This document shows positions 59,409-64,000 of a DNA stretch of 64,000 nucleotides, piece by piece; positions within the stretch are counted from its first letter, which is position 1, and each line of letters opens with the position of its first letter. The stretch is taken from assembly GCF_000698555.1 (NCBI RefSeq), contig NZ_JFHE01000003.1, positions 124,001-188,000 on the forward strand, read 5' to 3'. The DNA is from Caballeronia grimmiae. Lineage in GTDB: Bacteria; Pseudomonadota; Gammaproteobacteria; Burkholderiales; Burkholderiaceae. The notes beneath the pieces are model-generated. The model was not told where the DNA came from and ran no database searches. It saw only the letters and a list, made by a program, of their open reading frames with translations. A program made the position numbers and the translations under genes.

Positions 59409-60005
59409 TTAAGGCTTTGCCGTGGCCGATGCACCGGCAGCCGCACCCGGTGCGCCATCCTGCGCGCCGCGATGCTTGCCCCAGCGCTCGTGCATGTTGT
59501 GCTCGTGCTCGCGCATCTTGGCGAAGTGCTTCTTGAGCGCGGTGCTGACTGTCGTCTTTTGCTGGTCGTTCAGCGAGTTATAGAAGTTGAGCCACGCGGT
59601 CGCCGTCTCTTCGCGCAGTTGCGCCTGCTGCTGCTCCAGCTTCTGATGCGCCGCGTGCATCGCGTTCAGGTCGAGAATCGGCTGATTCGCCATCGACTCG
59701 AACTGCTGATGCATCTGACGATGACTGTCGCGCATCGTGTCGCGGTTGTGCTTCATCGTGTCGATCGCGGTTTGCCAGAGCTTGTCCTGCTGCGCGTCGA
59801 GCTTCAACTGGCTATGCAACTGCTCCAGTTGCTTCTGCATGCGCATTTCCATGCGATGACCGCCGAGGCCGCCGGGAGCGCCCATCATGGCCGGGCCGCC
59901 GGCGGGCGGCGCGCTGGGCGCGTCGTTCGTGGCGGCATAGGCCGAGCCGAAGGTCAAGGCGAGTGCGGTAGCGGCGGCGGTGAGGATGCGATATTGCTTG
60001 CCCAT
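59409..60005 (-). CDS. Spy/CpxP-like periplasmic protein
   Basis: 198 residues from the start at 60005 (MGKQYRILTAAATALALTFG), with AGGGAG upstream. The signal peptide is cut after AYA near residue 23. The mature protein is mostly helical and rich in Met, His and Gln. Two LxxQQ segments occur (LKLDAQQDKLW and SLNDQQKTTVS), the hallmark of Spy/CpxP chaperone-like proteins. The Met/His-rich stretches (MRMQK, HEHNMHERWGKH) could bind copper or zinc. It is divergent from a CpxRA-like system with CpxR-type repeats between, so it is probably a target of it. Confidence 0.8.
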   Translation of the reverse strand: MGKQYRILTAAATALALTFGSAYAATNDAPSAPPAGGPAMMGAPGGLGGHRMEMRMQKQLEQLHSQLKLDAQQDKLWQTAIDTMKHNRDTMRDSHRQMHQQFESMANQPILDLNAMHAAHQKLEQQQAQLREETATAWLNFYNSLNDQQKTTVSTALKKHFAKMREHEHNMHERWGKHRGAQDGAPGAAAGASATAKP

Positions 60006-60129
60006 CGTGAAGACTCCCTTTCTTTGTTGTCGGAGCCGAATTGCGAGGCCTCGTCGAGGTCTTGCGCTTCCGGTGAGACACAGCGTAGAGGCTTGCGGCG
60101 GCTTGCGTGTTACGCCCACGACGTTTCGT

Positions 60130-60144
60130 ATTACGCTGGTTTAC
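60130..60144 (-). promoter_or_regulatory. CpxR-box-like repeat facing the Spy-like gene
   Basis: On the minus strand the sequence is GTAAA-CCAGC-GTAAT, matching the CpxR consensus GTAAA-N5-GTAAA with one change. A further GTAAC half-site lies at 60113-60109 on the same strand. It stands 125 bases upstream of the Spy/CpxP-like start. Confidence 0.6.
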
Positions 60145-60158
60145 GCACTCCTTTCGCG

Positions 60159-60173
60159 GTAACACCCCGTAAC
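60159..60173 (+). promoter_or_regulatory. CpxR-box-like repeat facing the response regulator gene
   Basis: GTAAC-ACCCC-GTAAC on the plus strand, two direct pentamers with five-base spacing as in CpxR boxes. It lies 57 bases upstream of the response regulator start, suggesting autoregulation. Confidence 0.6.
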
Positions 60174-60229
60174 CCTTTGGGGCGGATGCACCGTCAAACC
60201 GTCTCGGCTCACGCGCTAAACTTCTTCAC

Positions 60230-60952
60230 ATGACTACACAAATCCTTGTCGTCGACGACGACGCCGAACTGCGCGACCTTCTGCGTGACTATCTGGTCCG
60301 GCAGGGCATCGAAGTCTCCGTGCTGCATGACGCCGGCTCGCTCGAACGCCGTCTGGAGCGGGAACGCCCCGACCTCATCGTGCTCGACCTGATGATGCCT
60401 GGCGTCGATGGCCTCACCGCGCTGCGAAAGCTGCGCGCATCCGGCGATGACATCCCGGTCATCATGCTCACCGCGCGCGCGGACGACGTGGACCGCATCG
60501 TCGGCCTGGAACTCGGCGCGGACGATTACCTCGGCAAGCCGTTCAACCCGCGCGAACTGCTGGCTCGCGTGCAGGCCGTGCTGCGCCGCCGCCGCACGAT
60601 TCCATCCGCGGCGCCCGAGCAGCGCGAGCCGTATTCGTTCGGCCGCTTCCGGCTGGATTTCCAGTCGCGCACGCTTCAGCACGACGAGAAGCCCATCACG
60701 CTGTCCGGCAGCGAGTTCGCGCTCCTGAAGATCTTCGTCAACAATCCGATGCGCACGCTCACGCGCGAACGCCTGCTCGAACTGCTCCACGGCCCTGAAT
60801 ACGACGGCACGGACCGCGGCATCGACGTGCAGGTGTGGCGCCTGCGCCGCATCCTGGAAACCGATCCTTCCGCGCCGCGCTTCATTCAGACGGTGCGAGG
60901 GCGCGGCTACGTCTTCGTTCCTGACGGCGAGCACAATGCGCCGGCCCATTGA
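60230..60952 (+). CDS. OmpR-family response regulator, CpxR-like
   Basis: 240 residues. The receiver domain has acidic residues D9-D11, phosphoacceptor D53 in IVLDLMMPG, T81 and K103 in LGKPFNP. The C-terminal winged-helix domain (about 135-235) has LSGSEFALLKIFVNNP and the DNA-contact region DRGIDVQVWRLRRIL ending in VRGRGYVF. Assignment as CpxR-like rests on the CpxR-box repeats and the adjacent Spy/CpxP-like gene. It overlaps the kinase gene by 17 bases. Confidence 0.88.
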   Translation: MTTQILVVDDDAELRDLLRDYLVRQGIEVSVLHDAGSLERRLERERPDLIVLDLMMPGVDGLTALRKLRASGDDIPVIMLTARADDVDRIVGLELGADDYLGKPFNPRELLARVQAVLRRRRTIPSAAPEQREPYSFGRFRLDFQSRTLQHDEKPITLSGSEFALLKIFVNNPMRTLTRERLLELLHGPEYDGTDRGIDVQVWRLRRILETDPSAPRFIQTVRGRGYVFVPDGEHNAPAH

Positions 60953-62285
60953 TTCGCTGTTCGGGCGGCTCGTCGTCCTCGTGATCGGCGTGCTGGTGCT
61001 GTCGCACCTCGCGTGGTTCGCGGTCATCCGCGTCGAGCGCGACAACTCGCAGACGCGCTATGCGGTCGAAGAGGCGGCGTTTCTCGTCGAGGCCGTGCGC
61101 CAGCACATCGCGAACAATCCGGATCAGCCGCTGCCGTCGCGGGTGCGCGTGGTTCCGCTCAACGCATCCGACGTGCCCCAGCCCGCTGCGGAAGACATTC
61201 CGCGGCCGCTGTCGCGTTTTCTCGAAGACATGAAGGACCGTCTGCCCGACAACACCGATGTGCGTCCCGGCGAACCCGGCGCGCCACCGAGCGTATGGGT
61301 GCACGGCGTGAAAGACGCCGGCTGGATCGTCGTGCCTGTGCAGCCGTTGCGTCCGCCTCGCTCGCGCGACCGCATGCTGGTCTGGCTCGCGATCATCTTT
61401 TCGACGGCAGTGCTCGCCGCGCTGTTCGCCGCGTGGCAACTGCAATCGCCGCTGCGCTCGCTCGCGCAGGCGGTCGGCCGCTTCGGACGCGGCCAGCCGA
61501 CGCCGCCCGTGCCCGAACGCGGGCCCCGCGAACTGCGTCAGCTGACGCATGGCTTCAATCAGATGGTGCGCGAGGTCTCGCAGACCGAGAGCGATCGCGC
61601 CGTGATGCTCGCGGGCGTCGCGCATGACTTGAAGACGCCGCTCGCTCGCCTGCGTCTGCGCGCCGAGATGATGGACGACGAAAAAGCGCGCGACGGCGTC
61701 GTGCGCGACGTCGATTCGATGGCGCATATCGTCGATCAGTTTCTGGTGTTCGCGCACGACCGCCCGGACGGCAGCGAGCCGGTGCCGGTGGACGAGCACT
61801 GCGAGCGCATCGCGCGGGCGTATCGGGCGTACCGGCAGACGCCGCCGGGAACCGAATCGATCCGCCTCGTGCTCGAAGCGGGTCCGAGCTTCGTGCTCCC
61901 GGCGGCGACGCTCGATCGCCTGTTATCGAATCTGCTCGACAACGCGCATGCTTACGGCGCGCCGCCGATCGTCATCGAGACGCGGCGCGGGCCGAATGGC
62001 TGGAGTTTGAGCGTCGCGGATCACGGCAAGGGCATCGCGCCGGTCGATCTCATCAAGGCGAGCCGGCCGTTCGTGCGGCTCGATCCGGCGCGCGGCGGCA
62101 GCGGGCATAGCGGGCTGGGCCTTGCCATCGTCGAGCGGCTCGCGCGGCGCGCCGGCGGCGAATGCGAGATCGGCAATCATGCAGAAGGCGGCTTGCAGGT
62201 GCGAATGAGCTTTCCGTTCGATGTCGCGACGCAGCCGGTCACGGAACGCCGCGCCGGATCGCAGCACGAGGAACGCGCGCTGTAG
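60936..62285 (+). CDS. Membrane sensor histidine kinase, CpxA/EnvZ-like
   Basis: 449 residues. TM1 (about 8-30), a periplasmic region of about 115 residues, TM2 (about 148-170), HAMP (to about 218), DHp with H230 in AGVAHDLKTPLARL, and the ATPase domain with N box LLSNLLDNAHAYG, G1 VADHGKGI and G2 GHSGLGLAIV. It would phosphorylate the overlapping CpxR-like regulator in response to envelope stress. The periplasmic domain has no recognisable ligand fold. Confidence 0.9.
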   Translation: MRRPIDSLFGRLVVLVIGVLVLSHLAWFAVIRVERDNSQTRYAVEEAAFLVEAVRQHIANNPDQPLPSRVRVVPLNASDVPQPAAEDIPRPLSRFLEDMKDRLPDNTDVRPGEPGAPPSVWVHGVKDAGWIVVPVQPLRPPRSRDRMLVWLAIIFSTAVLAALFAAWQLQSPLRSLAQAVGRFGRGQPTPPVPERGPRELRQLTHGFNQMVREVSQTESDRAVMLAGVAHDLKTPLARLRLRAEMMDDEKARDGVVRDVDSMAHIVDQFLVFAHDRPDGSEPVPVDEHCERIARAYRAYRQTPPGTESIRLVLEAGPSFVLPAATLDRLLSNLLDNAHAYGAPPIVIETRRGPNGWSLSVADHGKGIAPVDLIKASRPFVRLDPARGGSGHSGLGLAIVERLARRAGGECEIGNHAEGGLQVRMSFPFDVATQPVTERRAGSQHEERAL

Positions 62286-62297
62286 CGAGGGGCGGCG

Positions 62298-62561
62298 TCA
62301 GTCGAACAGCGTTTCCAGCGCCGAAGCCGCCTCGCTGTCGACCGTGTTGTACGTCACCGTCGACGCTTCGAAGATGTAGTGCGTCGTGTACTTGCCGAGC
62401 CGCGCGAGTATTTCTTCCTGAATCACTTCGGGCGCGAGGTTGATCTTGAGATACCACGCGGTGGAAGAGAGCCGCGTCTGGAACGACCCGTACTCGGCAA
62501 GCAGTTGGTCGAACGTTTCAGCGTCCTGATCGCGGCACACGATGACCAGATTTCCCTTCAT
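62298..62561 (-). CDS. 87-residue protein with possible Cas2/VapD-like ferredoxin fold
   Basis: 87 residues from the start at 62561, chosen because GGGAGG lies five bases upstream. It begins MKGNLVIVCRDQD (beta strand with an Asp), then a helix FDQLLAEYGSF, then LSSTAWYLKINL, a second helix and a final strand THYIFEAS. This order and the segment Yg-x4-L-x-STaW-x-lk recall SinR/Cas2-like single-domain proteins (VapD/Cas2 fold). No CRISPR array or other cas gene is near. The fold call is inference; no function is assigned. Confidence 0.5.
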   Translation of the reverse strand: MKGNLVIVCRDQDAETFDQLLAEYGSFQTRLSSTAWYLKINLAPEVIQEEILARLGKYTTHYIFEASTVTYNTVDSEAASALETLFD

Positions 62562-62666
62562 GCAATCCTCCCGGTGACGGCAAGCAATCGATATCCACAT
62601 CGATGATACCTGCCCGCACGCGCACGCGCCCGGTTCACCGGCGCGCAGACGGCGCGACCGAAGCGC

Positions 62667-64000
62667 CTATTTGCCGGCGAGCCAGTTCTCGGGATGACGC
62701 GCCGGCGGGACCGGATCGGCAGGGCGCACTTCACTGCGGTCACGCCCGCGCGACTTCGCTTCATAGAGCGCGAGATCGGCGCGAGAAAGAATCCATTCGA
62801 GCGCGTCGCCGCCAGCCAGCTCCGTAATGCCGATGCTCACCGACAACTCCGCGTCGTCGGGCAGATGCGCGCAGTGCTCGTGATGGAAGCGCTTGCGCAG
62901 CCGCTCGAGCACGGCTTGCGCGTCCGCGAGCGAAGTCTGCGGCAGGATGATGCCGAACTCCTCGCCGCCGAGCCGGCCGACGGCATCGCTCGGACGAAGC
63001 TGCGCCCGGCACACTTCCGCGAAATGCTCGAGCGCGCGGTCGCCGGAAGCATGGCCGTAGCGGTCGTTGATCTGCTTGAAGTGATCGAGATCGGCGATCG
63101 CCACCGATAGCGGGGCGCCCGCCGAACGCGCCAGCTCGACCTCGTGACGTAACGTATCGAGAAAATAGCGACGCGAAAGCGCGCCGGTCAGTGCATCGTG
63201 GCGGGCCTCGGCGGACAGCAGCGTATTGGCCGCCTGCAACTGCTCGGCGAGATCGCGGGTCGCGCGATGCAGCCGGCGCTCGCGGGAATACGACGTCGCG
63301 ATCACCACGGCCAGCGTCACTACGCCGAGCATCGTCAGAAAGACGAGCAGGCGGTCGCGATCATGGTTGCGGCTGATCTCCGGCCAGCTCGTGAGCGGAT
63401 GGATGATATGCGCCGACAGCCCGGAATTGAGTCCGGTGCGCTCGTCGTAGAGCGAGGGCGACGCGTCGCCGTTGGCGGTATAGAAGCCTTGCGCGAGCGT
63501 CGGGGCAAGCCACGGCGCGGCCTCGCGCATCCGCTCGCCGACCGGTGCGACGCGCAACGGCGGAAACGCGTCGCGGCGGTAATGCTCGAAGCGCTCGCCG
63601 GGCGTCATTCGGGCGACGGGGGCATCGGGCATTGCCTGATATTCGAGACGGCCGTCGTGAGCCATCACGACGACGCCGTTTTCATCGGTGACGAAGGTGC
63701 CCGCTCGCGACACCCAATGCCGCAACCGGTCGATGCTCACCTTCGCGATGACCGCGCCGACCAGCAGTCCGTCCTCGTACACCGGCGCGGCGATGAAGAT
63801 GCCCGGCTCGCCGGACAGCCTGCCGACGCCGTACATTTCCGCGAAACCGCCGAGCAGCGCCCGTCCGACGTAGGCGCGTGCGCTCATGTCATAGCCGATG
63901 AAGCTGTTCGGATCGGCCGCATTGCTCGACGCGATGCAGTATCCCCGGTCGTTGACGAGCCAGATCGAGTCGAGGCCGGAGAAGCCCTGGGCATCGTGCA
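62667..64000 (-). CDS. Membrane diguanylate cyclase with extracytoplasmic sensor domain, 5' truncated
   Basis: The frame runs past the window edge, so the N-terminus is missing. The visible start (DAQGFSGLDSIWLVNDRGYC) is part of a dCACHE-type periplasmic sensor with SIWLVNDRGY and later VTDENGVVVMAHDG. A membrane helix (near 63290-63360) is followed by a GGDEF domain (62690-63210). The active site is GGEEF (62955-62969), with an inhibitory I-site RPSD five residues before it, so it should make c-di-GMP and show product inhibition. No EAL domain is present. Confidence 0.9.
   Translation of the reverse strand, partial: HDAQGFSGLDSIWLVNDRGYCIASSNAADPNSFIGYDMSARAYVGRALLGGFAEMYGVGRLSGEPGIFIAAPVYEDGLLVGAVIAKVSIDRLRHWVSRAGTFVTDENGVVVMAHDGRLEYQAMPDAPVARMTPGERFEHYRRDAFPPLRVAPVGERMREAAPWLAPTLAQGFYTANGDASPSLYDERTGLNSGLSAHIIHPLTSWPEISRNHDRDRLLVFLTMLGVVTLAVVIATSYSRERRLHRATRDLAEQLQAANTLLSAEARHDALTGALSRRYFLDTLRHEVELARSAGAPLSVAIADLDHFKQINDRYGHASGDRALEHFAEVCRAQLRPSDAVGRLGGEEFGIILPQTSLADAQAVLERLRKRFHHEHCAHLPDDAELSVSIGITELAGGDALEWILSRADLALYEAKSRGRDRSEVRPADPVPPARHPENWLAGK

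Noticed and set aside
62298..62561. CRISPR locus around the Cas2-like protein
   Set aside because: No direct-repeat array or other cas gene is present anywhere in the window.

Overview
This window has uniformly high GC and dense gene packing. Several genes point to a Burkholderiaceae chromosome, most likely of the Burkholderia/Paraburkholderia/Caballeronia group. These are a glucokinase fused to a HexR-type regulator, two tandem Burkholderia-type general porins, and a ribD-ribE-ribB-ribH-nusB gene order. The species cannot be fixed from sequence alone. Most of the window is core metabolism. The most unusual part is the left end.

Layout. (1) 1-7140, plus strand: seven tightly coupled genes for making and using 2-aminoethylphosphonate (AEP). 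They are a CDP-alcohol phosphatidyltransferase (cut by the window edge), a 2-oxoglutarate/Fe(II) oxygenase, a flippase-like membrane protein, a nucleotidyltransferase, a PEP mutase fused to a second nucleotidyltransferase, phosphonopyruvate decarboxylase and AEP transaminase. Together they predict AEP synthesis, CMP activation and transfer to a lipid-like acceptor. (2) 7694-16423, minus strand: a purine catabolism operon (xdhA, xdhB, xdhC, adenine deaminase, purine permease, guanine deaminase). (3) 16662-23819: housekeeping genes (dsbB, amidase, hemN, a YkgJ-like protein, a DUF1439-like protein, uppP, trmB, tRNA-Gly(CCC), yggT). (4) 24502-31443: a 53-residue small protein, a Gly/Tyr/Pro-rich exported protein, a hydroxyaspartate/threonine dehydratase, a LysE exporter, an Rhizobium-type asparaginase, ubiD and a lytic transglycosylase with a long 5' leader. 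(5) 31520-39430: an aminotransferase, nusB, the riboflavin genes, hemL and an EVE-like protein. A toxin-antitoxin scar interrupts the riboflavin run. (6) 39534-43301: a Bcr/CflA efflux pump and an S9 oligopeptidase.

(7) 43436-52657: a glucose uptake and Entner-Doudoroff entry block. A GtsABCD-type ABC importer (minus) diverges from zwf-pgl-glk/hexR (plus). A perfect 17-bp HexR-type palindrome overlaps the predicted zwf -10 box, so the regulator encoded at the end of the operon probably controls its own operon. Two tandem porins follow. (8) 55890-58157: a HisQMP-type amino-acid importer without a binding protein. (9) 58572-62285: a pirin, then a Spy/CpxP-like periplasmic protein divergent from a CpxRA-like two-component system, with CpxR-box-like repeats between them. 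(10) 62298-64000: an 87-residue protein that may have a Cas2/VapD-like fold and a membrane diguanylate cyclase cut by the window edge. No CRISPR array, rRNA, intact insertion sequence or prophage was seen. All calls come from reading the sequence; no database search was run.
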